64,000 bases of DNA from Devosia sp. 2618. GTDB taxonomy: Bacteria > Pseudomonadota > Alphaproteobacteria > Rhizobiales > Devosiaceae. A program made the translations under genes and the position numbers. Below, piece after piece: positions 41,927-53,195 of this stretch. The notes below the pieces were generated by a model. The model was not told the origin of the DNA, made no database searches, and worked only from the letters and a program-made list of their open reading frames with translations. Within the stretch, counting starts at the first letter, position 1. Each line of letters begins with the position of its first letter. Where the stretch lies: NCBI RefSeq assembly GCF_040546815.1, contig NZ_JBEPOO010000001.1:3348001-3412000 (forward strand), written 5' to 3'.

Positions 41927-42613
41927 ATGATCAGTCTCACCCAGGCGCCGTCGATGACGCGCCGCCAGCTCCTCGTTGGAGCCGCAAGCCTTTCCGCGCT
42001 GGCTCTCGCCGGTTGCGCCACCACCACGCCACAGGCGCCTGTCGTTCAGGGCCCGACGCGCTACAATGTGCCACCCGATGTGCTGTCGATGTATGCGGCG
42101 CGCCCCGAGGAGGACTTCCCGGTTCCCGCTGCCGACGTTTCGATGGTCGAGCCGACCTATTGGCGTCAGGAAGTCGACAACCCGACCGGCCAGCCAGCCG
42201 GCAGCGTTGTCGTCGATACAAGCAACTTCTTCCTGTACTGGACCATGCCGGACAACCGGGCCATGCGCTATGGCGTGGGTCTGGGCCGCGCCGGCTTTGA
42301 GTGGAGCGGCACGGGCCACATCGCCTACAAGCGCAAGTGGCCGGTCTGGACCCCACCGGGCGAAATGGTCGACCGCCAGCCCGAGCTTGAAATGTACCGC
42401 CACGGCCAGCCCCCTGGCCTGCTCAATGCTTTGGGCGCCCGCGCGCTCTATATCCACCAGGGCAATCGCGACACCATCTATCGCGTACATGGCACCATGG
42501 ACCCATCCACCATCGGCAAGGCCGTCTCGAGCGGCTGCGTCCGCCTTCTGTTCCAGGACGTCATGGACCTCTACGACCGCGTCCGGTCGGGCAGCCCGAT
42601 CATCGTCGCCTAA
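41927..42613 (+). CDS. L,D-transpeptidase lipoprotein (YkuD family)
   Basis: This protein of about 228 residues has TRRQLLVG followed by a hydrophobic stretch and the lipobox LAGC, so it is a lipoprotein, possibly Tat-exported. The YkuD domain (about residues 95-225) has catalytic motif HGT (His188) and SSGCVRL (Cys204). It would cross-link peptidoglycan 3-3 or attach proteins to it. ATG at 41927 is used; an ATG at 41954 directly before the twin arginine is an alternative. A strong terminator follows. Confidence 0.92.
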   Translation: MISLTQAPSMTRRQLLVGAASLSALALAGCATTTPQAPVVQGPTRYNVPPDVLSMYAARPEEDFPVPAADVSMVEPTYWRQEVDNPTGQPAGSVVVDTSNFFLYWTMPDNRAMRYGVGLGRAGFEWSGTGHIAYKRKWPVWTPPGEMVDRQPELEMYRHGQPPGLLNALGARALYIHQGNRDTIYRVHGTMDPSTIGKAVSSGCVRLLFQDVMDLYDRVRSGSPIIVA

Positions 42614-42620
42614 ACACAAA

Positions 42621-42646
42621 AGGCCGCCCCACCGGGCGGCCTTTTT
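42621..42646 (+). terminator. Intrinsic terminator after the L,D-transpeptidase gene
   Basis: A perfect 9-bp stem, AGGCCGCCC and GGGCGGCCT with a 4-bp loop, is followed by a run of T residues and preceded by A residues. Confidence 0.92.
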
Positions 42647-42693
42647 GTTTGTGGGTGTGTGGGAAGTGGAGCGAGCCAACGGCCCATCAACGC

Positions 42694-42848
42694 CACGCCC
42701 TCTTGGTTCGAGGCTCGCAAAAACTCGCACCTCACCATGAGGGCTGTTGTTGGTGCGGTGTTCCAGCAGGGCTCCTACAACCAGCTATCTAGTAGCCCTC
42801 ATGGTGAGGTGCGAGGCCCCTTGCCGAGCCTCGAACCACGAGGGCGTG
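42694..42848. repeat. Long palindromic repeat, family 2, copy B
   Basis: The arms CACGCCCTCTTGGTTCGAGG and CCTCGAACCACGAGGGCGTG enclose the inner pair CACCTCACCATGAGGG and CCCTCATGGTGAGGTG. The core is longer than in the other copies. Confidence 0.88.
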
Positions 42849-42876
42849 ACCCAGCTTCATCATACGCACCGGACTG

Positions 42877-43003
42877 CCCCCTCTCCCCTGAGGGGAGAGG
42901 GTTGGGGTGAGGGGTTCAGAGGTTGGCCCAAGCATGGTGATAGCACCAGCGCTGAACCCCTCACCCGCCCCTTCGGGCCGACCTCTCCCCTCAGGGGAGA
43001 GGT
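42877..43003. repeat. Palindromic repeat, family 3 (GGGGAGAGG type)
   Basis: The element runs from CCCCTCTCCCCTGAGGGGAG to its complement, with inner arms GAGGGGTTCAG and CTGAACCCCTC. Related elements lie at 47061, 52949, 54466 and 57543. The following 43030-43110 holds fragments of family 2 and of a TCATCCTGAGC-TTGTCGAAGGA unit, so the whole 498-bp gap between the L,D-transpeptidase and PBP1A genes is repeats plus the terminator. Confidence 0.85.
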
Positions 43004-43110
43004 TAAACTGCCGCTACCCAACACCTCACCAACAGTAAACCTCATGGTGACGCGGGCGCGTAAGCGACCCTCGAACACCCTCATCCTGAGCTTGTCGAAG
43101 GAGGGCGTGC

Positions 43111-45837
43111 CTAGTTCTGCTGGTTTCCGAAAATGATATCCATCAGCGTGCGCTGGCTGCGTTCGTTCTGGATGGGAGCGGTCTCGCCCAAACCAATCGG
43201 TGGCTGGATCTGTTGGGGCTGTTGCACCTGCTGCTGTTGCTGCATCTGCGCTGGTGCGCTTGGCACCCAGACCTGCTGATTGGTAGCCGGATCAACCACC
43301 AGCATCATCGGCATGCCGGTGCTTGGATCAATCGGCGCCTGATCAAAGCCATTGGACTGGCCCTGCAGCGGATAGCCGGTGACCGGATCGACATTCTGCC
43401 CCTGCACGACCTGATTGCCGCCCACGACCTGCCCGACGACGAGACCCGTTGCCGGGTCGATCTGGTTGCCATTGGCATCCACCAGATAGCCACCACCATT
43501 ATTGTTGGCGGCTGCGGGCCAGCCAGTGTTCGGATCGATCGGCTGGCTCTGGACCGGCATGCCGGTGCTGGGATCGGTCATCTGGCCGGTCTGGATCGGC
43601 TGATTGGTGCTGCCGCCGCCGGAGATGGCCGTGGCCGGAACGTATTGACCAGTCGCCGGATCGTAGCGCAGCAGCGCGCCAGTGGTTGGATCGGTCGTGG
43701 TCTGCACGGTCTGGCCGGTGCCGGCGTCGACATATTGGGTCACGGTCTGGCCGCTGGCCGGATCGATTACCTGCTGGCCGACCAGCTGGCCTTCATAGCT
43801 GCCGCCCGGAATCTTGGCGATCTGCTTGCCGGCATGGGCCTTGGTCATGAACTGGCTCCAGATCGCGACCGGCACGTTACCGCCCGAGAGGGTCGTCTTG
43901 GTGTCGTTGTCATTACCGAGCCAGACGCCGGTTACCATGGCGGCAGTATAGCCGACGAACAGAGCATCGCGGGCGTTCTGGGAGGTGCCGGTCTTCCCGC
44001 CAAATTCCCAGCCGCCGAGATTGGCGCCCTTGCCGGTGCCCACTTCCACAGCGGTCTCCAGCATGTCGTTCATTTCGGCCAGAATGTTTGGCGCCACGAC
44101 ACGGCCGGGGCCGGCATCGGAGGCCTCGTACAGCACCTTGCCTTCCTTGTCGGAAATCTTGGTGATCACGTTGGGGATCACGCCCATACCGCCATTGGCG
44201 AAGGGAGCGTAGGCGCTGGTCAGTTCGAGCAGGTTCACTTCCTGCGTGCCCAAAGCGATGGACGGCACGGCGGTGAGCTGGCTCGAAATGCCCATGCGGG
44301 TCGCCACATCGATCACCGCTGCCGGTGTCACGTCGATGGCGAGGCGGGCCGCGATAGTGTTGAGCGAATAGGCAAGGCCCTGACGCAGGGTCACGGTGCC
44401 GGCATATTTGCCGGAAGCGTTACGCGGGCTCCAGCCGTTGTAATCGAACTGGGCGTCTTCGGCCAAAGTGTCCGGGGTATAGCCCTTTTCCATCGCCGCC
44501 ATATAGACGAACGGCTTGAAGGTCGAACCCGGCTGGCGCTTGGCGGTGACGGCGCGGTTATACTGGCTGGCCTGATAATCAACGCCGCCCACCATGGCGC
44601 GCACGGTGCCGTCGACATCCATGGCGACGAGGGCGCCCTGGGTAAAGCCGCGCTTTGGACCTTCCGAAGCCACCATCTCCTTGACGATGAACTCGGCGTC
44701 CTTTTGCATCTTGAAGTCGATGGTGGTCTGCACCACCACGTCCGATTTGATATCGCCGATATAGGCGGTCATCAGCGACTCAACCCAGTCGGCCACATAG
44801 TCTTCCGAACCGGCGACGCGGGTGCGCACGGTCTGGCTCGGGTCGATCTGGGCCGCGGCGGCCTCTTCGGGCGTGATAAAGCCATCACGCGCCATGGCGT
44901 TGAGCGACAGGCGCTGGCGCTCGATGGCGCGTTCGGGATTGGTCTTGGGGTTATAGGCCGATGGCGCTGGCAGAATGCCGGCCAGCATGGCGGCCTGACC
45001 CAGCGAAAGATTGCGCGCCGAGACACCGAAATAGGTCTGTGCGGCGGCTTCGATACCCGTTGCACCGGCGCCGAAATAGACGCGGTTCATATAGAGTTCG
45101 AGGATTTCTTCCTTGGTATAGGTCTGTTCCAGCCAGATCGACAGAATGGCTTCCTGCACCTTACGGCCAAGGGTCTGGTCGGGGGTGAGGAACAGGTTCT
45201 TGGCCACCTGCTGGGTAATGGTGGATGCACCACGGGTCACGCCGCGCGCCTGCACCGATTCAATCGCCACCGAAAGCAGGCCGATCGGATCGACGCCGAA
45301 GTGGCTCATGAAGCGCCGGTCTTCGCTGGCGATGATCGCCGCGGGCACATAATAGGGCAATTCGCGATAGGTGACGGCTTCGCCGCCGGTTTTGCCGCGA
45401 TTGGAAATCAGGCTGCCATCGGCGGCCAGAATACGGATATTGGGGGCGCGATCAGGGATCGCCCAGGTGCCGGCCGCTGGAAGCTGAGCGCCGTAGTAGA
45501 CGATGACGCCGATGACCGCGATGCCGCCCCAAAGGCAGGCGACGAAGCCCCACCACAGCAGGCCCATCAGAAAGCCGCCGCCGCGCGAACGACGTGGCTT
45601 TTTGGAACGGGCGGGCTGGGTCTTGCCACGACGGGGTGGTTTGGGTGGCTTGGGCGAGCGCCCGCCGGGACTGGACGGCGCGCCGCCCGAGCGTTCGTCA
45701 TCGACGAAAACGCCGACCGACTGGCCCATCGAGGGTTCGACCCGCTGACCTTTGGACGCACGAGGCTGCGACCGGGGCTTGCTACCCCGGACCGGCTGAT
45801 TGCCAACGCGGTCATCGGCGGAAATACGAAAATCCAT
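43111..45837 (-). CDS. mrcA: Penicillin-binding protein 1A with repetitive DPxTG tail
   Basis: This 908-residue class A PBP has a basic, Pro-rich cytoplasmic part (1-85), one membrane helix (about 90-118) and a glycosyltransferase domain with SEDRRFMSHFGVD and TRGASTITQQVAKN. The transpeptidase domain has GSTFKPF (SxxK), YSLNTIA (SxN) and GGKTGTSQ (KTG). From about residue 689 to 860 there is a low-complexity tail with eight copies of DP-x-T/S-G plus two degenerate copies, then a Gln-rich stretch. It polymerises and cross-links peptidoglycan in the periplasm. The ATG at 45837 is used; an upstream start at 45903 is possible. Confidence 0.93.
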   Translation of the reverse strand: MDFRISADDRVGNQPVRGSKPRSQPRASKGQRVEPSMGQSVGVFVDDERSGGAPSSPGGRSPKPPKPPRRGKTQPARSKKPRRSRGGGFLMGLLWWGFVACLWGGIAVIGVIVYYGAQLPAAGTWAIPDRAPNIRILAADGSLISNRGKTGGEAVTYRELPYYVPAAIIASEDRRFMSHFGVDPIGLLSVAIESVQARGVTRGASTITQQVAKNLFLTPDQTLGRKVQEAILSIWLEQTYTKEEILELYMNRVYFGAGATGIEAAAQTYFGVSARNLSLGQAAMLAGILPAPSAYNPKTNPERAIERQRLSLNAMARDGFITPEEAAAAQIDPSQTVRTRVAGSEDYVADWVESLMTAYIGDIKSDVVVQTTIDFKMQKDAEFIVKEMVASEGPKRGFTQGALVAMDVDGTVRAMVGGVDYQASQYNRAVTAKRQPGSTFKPFVYMAAMEKGYTPDTLAEDAQFDYNGWSPRNASGKYAGTVTLRQGLAYSLNTIAARLAIDVTPAAVIDVATRMGISSQLTAVPSIALGTQEVNLLELTSAYAPFANGGMGVIPNVITKISDKEGKVLYEASDAGPGRVVAPNILAEMNDMLETAVEVGTGKGANLGGWEFGGKTGTSQNARDALFVGYTAAMVTGVWLGNDNDTKTTLSGGNVPVAIWSQFMTKAHAGKQIAKIPGGSYEGQLVGQQVIDPASGQTVTQYVDAGTGQTVQTTTDPTTGALLRYDPATGQYVPATAISGGGSTNQPIQTGQMTDPSTGMPVQSQPIDPNTGWPAAANNNGGGYLVDANGNQIDPATGLVVGQVVGGNQVVQGQNVDPVTGYPLQGQSNGFDQAPIDPSTGMPMMLVVDPATNQQVWVPSAPAQMQQQQQVQQPQQIQPPIGLGETAPIQNERSQRTLMDIIFGNQQN

Positions 45838-46080
45838 CAAGCAGACCCTGAAAAGTGGTGCCTTTTGTCCGCTTCTACTCTGTTCCTTCACAATGGGAAA
45901 CAAGAGGTTAGCGAAAGGTAAAGGCTTATCCTGATCGACTCAACGGGTGCGGCATCCCTGCCGAGGCGCTGCCCGCGCGATCACCCTCCCCTTCTCCGGG
46001 CCAATTGTGGCCGGTTTATGTGGGGTTCGGAGGGTTGATCGCCTTGTGTTGCGGGCGCGTCACAGCCGTTTTGCAGTCGA

Positions 46081-46401
46081 TCAGCAGTAAAGATCGCTAT
46101 AGGCCATCATGGCCGCAGGGACATAGCTTGGGGCATTACCAGTCCATTCCTGGGTGACCTGTTCGAGATATTCGCCGCGAACACAATCATAGGTGATCAA
46201 CGACGCGCCAACTTCCTTGCCCTCCACGTAAAGCTCGAACAGGTTTGCGCCCGGATCGGCATTGTCGATATCGGTGGCGATCAGATCATAGAAATAGGGC
46301 GTGTCGATATAGACGCGCAGCAGCGGCGTGCCTTCGCCTTCCTGGGCAATGGCGGGCACGATCAGCGCGGCAAGCGCCGCAGCGACGATGGCAAGTTTCA
46401 T
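46081..46401 (-). CDS. Small secreted protein, unknown
   Basis: 106 residues with a signal peptide (MKLAIVAAALAALIVPAIAQ). The mature part is acidic and aromatic, with a central Cys (YDCVRGEY) and a C-terminal Cys (SDLYC) that could pair. No family is recognised. It is divergent from the secreted metallopeptidase-like gene at 46499, with 97 bp between. The 244-bp gap on its other side, up to PBP1A, shows no gene. Confidence 0.7.
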   Translation of the reverse strand: MKLAIVAAALAALIVPAIAQEGEGTPLLRVYIDTPYFYDLIATDIDNADPGANLFELYVEGKEVGASLITYDCVRGEYLEQVTQEWTGNAPSYVPAAMMAYSDLYC

Positions 46402-46498
46402 GGCTCTTTTCCTCAAGCAGATTTCGACACAGCGGCATTGTCGACACAATCATGGTCGGCTTATGGGAGCACATAGCACTTTTTGACATGAATGGCCG

Positions 46499-47029
46499 AT
46501 GAAGCACTGGCTGGTATTTTTTATGGCTCTTTTTCTCTCTGCGCCCGCCACCGCGCAGGACAGCGTGGTGCTCGAACGCGCCATATCCAACGCCCTCGAC
46601 ACGTTCGAGATGGCCTATCCCAAACTGGGCCTCACCGAGATGGGCGTCGAAGTCGCCGCCTATCGAGAGGCGCTGGCGTTCCAGCACTTCCAGTCGCGCC
46701 ACTGGGGCGGCAATGTCTCGGTCAAAACCGCCATCCGCGACAGCGCCACCGGCTCATGCAGCCGCTTCGCCGCCTTCGTGCAATTGCCACCCGACAAGGG
46801 CGCGGTGAACCTCGTGCTCTGCCCGCAGTTCTTCTCCCCCAATGCCGACGCCCTGCGCGAGCTGACCATTCTGCACGAGATGGTGCATGTCGTGGCCGGC
46901 CCCAATGAATGTCAGGCCATGGCCTTTGCGGCCCGTATCCAGCAAGTCGCAACCGGCCAACACACCCGTGTCGAGCCCTATTGGAAAAGCAGCGGCTGCG
47001 AAGGGTCCGGCTTCAGCCTGCCGAAATAA
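46499..47029 (+). CDS. Secreted metallopeptidase-like protein (DUF6782-like)
   Basis: 176 residues with a signal peptide cleaved near ATAQDS (about residue 20). It contains HEMVHVVAGPNE: His126, Glu127, His130 and Glu137, the layout of a gluzincin-type zinc site. Cysteines in GSCSRF, LCPQF, ECQAM and SGCEGS suggest disulfides. The closest family I can suggest is DUF6782 putative metallopeptidases. A periplasmic zinc peptidase is plausible but unproven. Confidence 0.75.
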   Translation: MKHWLVFFMALFLSAPATAQDSVVLERAISNALDTFEMAYPKLGLTEMGVEVAAYREALAFQHFQSRHWGGNVSVKTAIRDSATGSCSRFAAFVQLPPDKGAVNLVLCPQFFSPNADALRELTILHEMVHVVAGPNECQAMAFAARIQQVATGQHTRVEPYWKSSGCEGSGFSLPK

Positions 47030-47060
47030 GCGCAGGTCGTTGGGCATCCACCGGCCGCAT

Positions 47061-47187
47061 CCCCTCTCCCCTGAGGGGAGAGGGCTAGGGTGAGGGGTTC
47101 AGTGCTCGTTCAACCACTCAGCCTCAACCAACCCCTGAACCCCTCACCCGCTGCTCCGCAGCGACCTCTCCCCTCAGGGGCGAGGTG
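47061..47187. repeat. Palindromic repeat, family 3
   Basis: CCCCTCTCCCCTGAGGGGAG at the left and CGACCTCTCCCCTCAGGGGC at the right are joined by inner arms GAGGGGTTCAG and CTGAACCCCTC. It lies after the DUF6782-like gene. Confidence 0.85.
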
Positions 47188-47252
47188 AGAAAGCTCAGCG
47201 CCAAGTGCCACCTACCGTCATGGGCACCACCGCACTTACCCCACCCACCGCG

Positions 47253-47332
47253 CTGCCTTCGGACTTGATCCGAGGGCCACTCGCAACCCGGTGTGCTAGA
47301 AATAGAGACCCCCGGATCAAGTCCGGGGGCAG
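47253..47332. repeat. Inverted pair of REP-like palindromes (GGACTTGATCC type)
   Basis: CTGCCTTCGGACTTGATCCG (from 47253) and its diverged inverse CCCGGATCAAGTCCGGGGGC (to about 47330) lie about 35 bp apart. They resemble the pair after sitD. With the preceding family-3 repeat they account for most of the 333-bp gap 47030-47361; no gene is seen there. Confidence 0.8.
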
Positions 47333-47361
47333 CGATTGTGGATATGGATAGCTATCGCGGA

Positions 47362-48384
47362 CTAGCGCCAGCCCAGCGCCGGCGCCACCAGCTTCAAAAT
47401 GCTCTCGATCACATGCGCGTTGTAATCGACGCCCAGCTGATTGGGCACCGTCAGCAACAACGTATCGGCCTCGGCAATCGCCTCGTCCTCGGCCAGTTGC
47501 TTGACCAGCACGTCGGGCTCAGCGGTATAGCCACGCCCAAACACGGCGCGGACATTTTCCTCGATATAGCCGAACTGATCCTGTTCCTTGCGACCCTCGC
47601 CGAAATAGGCACGGTCCATGTCATTGACCAAGGCAAAGATCGAGCGGCTAACCGAAACGCGTGGCTCAAACGCATGCCCGGCCTCTTTCCAGGCGGCGCG
47701 GTAGGCGCGGATCTGTTCGGCCTGCTGGATGTGGAATGGCTTGCCATTTTCGTCGAATTTAAGCGTCGAGCTTTGCAGGTTCATGCCCAGCTTGGCGGCC
47801 CAGACGGCGGTGTCATTGGTCGCCGAACCCCACCAGATACGCTCACGCAGGCCTTCCGAATGAGGCTCAACGCGCAGCAATCCGGGCGGGTTGGGGAACA
47901 TCGGACGCGGATTGGGTTCGGCAAAGCCATTGCCGCGCAGCACGTCGAGGAACACCTCGGTGTGTTGGCGCGCCATATCGGCATCGGTCTGGCCTTCCTG
48001 GGGCGCATAGCCGAAATAGCGATAGCCATCGATCACCTGCTCGGGCGAACCGCGGCTGATGCCGAGCTGCAAACGGCCACCGGCGATCAGGTCGGCGGAG
48101 CCGGCGTCTTCGGCCATATAGAGCGGATTTTCGTAGCGCATATCGATGACGGCGGTGCCGATCTCGATCTTTTTGGTGCGGGCGCCGACGGCGGCCAGCA
48201 GCGGGAAGGGCGACGCCAGCTGCCGGGCAAAATGATGTACCCGGAAATAGGCGCCATCGGCTCCCAATTCCTCGGCCGCCACCGCCAGATCAATCGACTG
48301 CAACAGCGTATCGGCCGCCGAGCGGGTTTGCGACTGGGGCGATGGATTCCAGTGGCCGAAAGAGAGAAAGCCGATCTTTTTCAT
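47362..48384 (-). CDS. LLM-class flavin-dependent oxidoreductase
   Basis: This 340-residue luciferase-like monooxygenase has MKKIGFLSFGHWNP at the start, ADGAYFRVHHFARQLASPFP (about residues 44-63), the typical IEIGTAVIDMRYENPLYMAE and LQLGISRGSPEQV. These enzymes use reduced FMN. It resembles the alkanal-monooxygenase-like group that moves genes for aldehydes, nitriles or sulfonates; the substrate is unknown. It is a single gene, divergent from the P-loop kinase at 48567. Confidence 0.9.
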   Translation of the reverse strand: MKKIGFLSFGHWNPSPQSQTRSAADTLLQSIDLAVAAEELGADGAYFRVHHFARQLASPFPLLAAVGARTKKIEIGTAVIDMRYENPLYMAEDAGSADLIAGGRLQLGISRGSPEQVIDGYRYFGYAPQEGQTDADMARQHTEVFLDVLRGNGFAEPNPRPMFPNPPGLLRVEPHSEGLRERIWWGSATNDTAVWAAKLGMNLQSSTLKFDENGKPFHIQQAEQIRAYRAAWKEAGHAFEPRVSVSRSIFALVNDMDRAYFGEGRKEQDQFGYIEENVRAVFGRGYTAEPDVLVKQLAEDEAIAEADTLLLTVPNQLGVDYNAHVIESILKLVAPALGWR

Positions 48385-48566
48385 GGAAGTACCCGGAACA
48401 ATAAGAGGCGGCCCGGTCTGGGCGGCGGTTGCGATTTAGGTAGGCCCTGATTGAAGCGGAGCCAAGCCAGTTTTGCGGAACGCATTGTTCAACCCGGTGA
48501 ACGGCCCCCGATAGCAGAGTGGACACGAGGTCAAGGCCGACTTAGGAAGCGGCGAGAGGGAGGATC

Positions 48567-49127
48567 ATGACAATGCGGCTGGCTGTAACGGGCACCCATG
48601 GCACGGGCAAGACCACGCTGATTGATGATTTCGCTTCGGCCTGCCCGCATTATGAAGCGGTGCCGGAGCCCTATTGGCTGCTCGCCCAGCAGGGCGTGCC
48701 CTTTGCCGGCGGGCCGACAAGTGCCGATCTGGAGGAGCAACTCGAGCAAAGCTGCGCGCTTGTCCTATCGGCCGCCGGGCAGAACGATGTCATTTTCGAC
48801 CGATGCCCGCTCGATTTCATCGCCTATCTGGATGTGGTCAGCCTGCGCGAAGGCTTCGAATGGGTCCCGAGCGGCAAGCTGCTGGGCCGGATCGAAGCGG
48901 CTCTAGCTGCGCTCGAGCTGATCGTCTTCCTGCCGCTATCGCGACCGGACGAGATTTCCGTCGCCATTGAGTTTCCCAAGCTGCGCATGCAAACCGATAC
49001 CAGGCTCAAAGCCATCCTGCGCCACGACGATCTTGGACTGCTCGGGTCCGGTCCGCCGATTGTGGAGCTTACCGGCACCCCCGCGCAACGACTGCGCGAC
49101 TTGGTAGCAGCAACGCGCGCCGGCTGA
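48567..49127 (+). CDS. Small P-loop NTPase/kinase (AAA_28-like)
   Basis: This 186-residue protein has Walker A GTHGTGKTTL (about residues 9-18). NDVIFDRCPLDFIAYLDVVS (about residues 73-92) resembles the DR-x-x-x-D motif of nucleoside and NadR-type kinases. It is probably a small cytoplasmic phosphotransferase. It is convergent with gyrB, separated by a hairpin. The function cannot be refined further. Confidence 0.8.
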   Translation: MTMRLAVTGTHGTGKTTLIDDFASACPHYEAVPEPYWLLAQQGVPFAGGPTSADLEEQLEQSCALVLSAAGQNDVIFDRCPLDFIAYLDVVSLREGFEWVPSGKLLGRIEAALAALELIVFLPLSRPDEISVAIEFPKLRMQTDTRLKAILRHDDLGLLGSGPPIVELTGTPAQRLRDLVAATRAG

Positions 49128-49133
49128 AACGGC

Positions 49134-49162
49134 CACAAATCGCTCCCATTGAGCAATTTGTG
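49134..49162. terminator. Hairpin between the kinase gene and gyrB
   Basis: CACAAATCGCTC and GAGCAATTTGTG pair with one mismatch (G-U on the minus strand) around a 5-bp loop between convergent genes. It belongs to a small family of AAATYGCTCC hairpins also found at 53157-53179 and 54553-54575. Confidence 0.7.
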
Positions 49163-49180
49163 CCGGTGGCCAGCTTGCGC

Positions 49181-51664
<2,484 letters not shown>

Positions 51665-51777
51665 TCAGTTCTAGCGGATAGGGGGTATATCCCCAAGCAA
51701 AATGGGCTTTTGAGGGCCGTTTGCGCGGGGAGAAGGCGGCTTTGGCGAACGGGGACGAAAGTCGCCCCAGTAGACCT

Positions 51778-51816
51778 CATCCTGAGCCCGTCGAAGGACG
51801 AGGGCGTGGCACAGTC
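51778..51816. repeat. Short repeat unit before the recF stop
   Basis: CCTCATCCTGAGCCCGTCGA is followed by AGGACGAGGGCGTGGC, a unit shared in part with 43075-43112 (TCATCCTGAGC-TTGTCGAAGGA). It lies in the recF-gyrB gap. Confidence 0.6.
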
Positions 51817-52929
51817 TCAGTCCGGATAAACCCGTCCATCCTTGACCGTCACCATCTGCGCGCGCTCGCCGAGCGCCTCAAACAGCAGCCGGTCCGTGCC
51901 GGTCAAAAAACACTGCGTGCCCAGACCATCCAGCGCCAAAAACAAGGCGCGGCGGCGGTCGGGGTCGAGATGGGCGGCAATTTCGTCGAGCAGCAAAAAC
52001 GGCGTGATCGCGGTGCGCAGCTTGACCAGCCGCGCATGGGCCAGAATCAAACCGATCAGCAGCGCTTTCTGCTCACCCGTCGAGCCCAAAGCCGCCGGCA
52101 TGCCCTTTTGGGCATAGGTGACCTGAAGATCGACACGGTGAGGTCCAGATATGGTGCGTCCTGCGGCGCGATCAACCCCGCGCGAGGCCCGCCAACGTGC
52201 GCTGAGGGCCGATTCGAGGTCAGCCGAGGCATGGGGTTCGTCGCCATCCTCAAACAGCGGCGTCAGCGCGAGATGGGCGGCCGGGAAACTGCCATCTTCA
52301 AGGCTTTGCTCGATCAGCGCCTGCAGATGGGTGAGGCTATCGGAGCGGGCCAGATGGATCGAGGCGCCGAGTTCGGCCATCTGCGCCTCGATGGCCGAAA
52401 TCCAGGCCGTGTCGCCATTATCTTCGAGCAGCCGGTTGCGCTGGCGCATGGCCTTTTCATAGTCGCCGACCGAGGCGGAATGGGATGGGATGAGCGTCGT
52501 CACCAGCCGGTCCAAAAACCGCCTGCGGTCGCCTGCCGGGCCCGAGAACAGGCCATCCATGGCCGGCGTCAGCCACAGCACGCGCAGATAATCGCTCATC
52601 GCCTCGATGGAGCGCGCATTGGCGCCGTTGATCCGCACCCGCCGCCCGCCATCGGGCGAAGCGCCGGTGCCGATATCGGCGGGGCCATCATCGGTTTCAA
52701 CGGTTGCCGCGACTGCCCAGCCGATATCGCTGCCATGGGCATGCAGCGTTTCAAAGCTGGCACCGCGCAGGCCGCGACCGGGCGACAGCACCGAAATGGC
52801 TTCAAGCAGATTCGTCTTGCCGGCGCCATTGGGCCCGGTCAGCACGACATGGCGCGCATCAAGATCAAGCGCCGCCGCAGCATAATTGCGGAAGGCGGTA
52901 AGGCGGAGGCGGGACAGGTGGCGGTTCAT
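51817..52929 (-). CDS. recF: DNA replication and repair protein RecF
   Basis: This 370-residue RecF starts MNRHLSRLRLTAFRNYAAAA and has Walker A GPNGAGKTN (about residues 33-41), the ABC-type signature region TGEQKALLIGLILAHA and Walker B LLLDEIAAHLD. It loads RecA at single-strand gaps with RecO and RecR. It lies between dnaN and gyrB as usual; the gap to dnaN is filled by a palindromic repeat. Confidence 0.97.
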   Translation of the reverse strand: MNRHLSRLRLTAFRNYAAAALDLDARHVVLTGPNGAGKTNLLEAISVLSPGRGLRGASFETLHAHGSDIGWAVAATVETDDGPADIGTGASPDGGRRVRINGANARSIEAMSDYLRVLWLTPAMDGLFSGPAGDRRRFLDRLVTTLIPSHSASVGDYEKAMRQRNRLLEDNGDTAWISAIEAQMAELGASIHLARSDSLTHLQALIEQSLEDGSFPAAHLALTPLFEDGDEPHASADLESALSARWRASRGVDRAAGRTISGPHRVDLQVTYAQKGMPAALGSTGEQKALLIGLILAHARLVKLRTAITPFLLLDEIAAHLDPDRRRALFLALDGLGTQCFLTGTDRLLFEALGERAQMVTVKDGRVYPD

Positions 52930-52948
52930 GGAGCAATTGAGCCTGTGA

Positions 52949-53081
52949 AAGGCCCCCTCACCCGCCCTTCGGGCGACCTCTCCCCCAGAGGGAGAGGTGA
53001 TGCTGCGGCGAATCTGGAGCCCTCTTCACCTCTCCCTTTGGGGGAGAGGTCGGCGCGTAGCGCCGGGTGAGGGGGCCTTTT
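52949..53081. repeat. Palindromic repeat, family 3, between recF and dnaN
   Basis: AAGGCCCCCTCACCCGCCCT at the left and its complement, ending GAGGGGGCCTTTT, enclose CCTCTCCCCCAGAGGGAGAGG and its mirror (the 21 bases arise from two abutting 10-bp arms). The T-run on the plus strand could act as a terminator. Confidence 0.85.
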
Positions 53082-53156
53082 AAAGAAAGAGAAGAGGGAC
53101 CGCATATGCGGCGCATCCGTGCCCTTCGAGCATAGCTGTCCGGGCCTCGTCAGCTT

Positions 53157-53179
53157 AAATCGCTCCACTGGAGCGATTT
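53157..53179. repeat. AAATCGCTCC hairpin downstream of dnaN
   Basis: AAATCGCTCC and GGAGCGATTT form a perfect 10-bp stem with a 3-bp loop, 16 bp after the dnaN stop. It may act as a terminator or stabiliser; related hairpins lie at 49134 and 54553. Confidence 0.75.
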
Positions 53180-53195
53180 CCCTTCGGGACGCTGC

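Noticed and set aside
40568..43110. Clustered repeats that might be a CRISPR array
   Set aside because: The units are long inverted repeats of different families, not regularly spaced direct repeats with spacers, and no cas genes are present.
43213..45921. 902-codon open frame on the plus strand opposite PBP1A
   Set aside because: It is His/Gly-rich shadow coding caused by high GC; the minus strand carries all PBP1A motifs.
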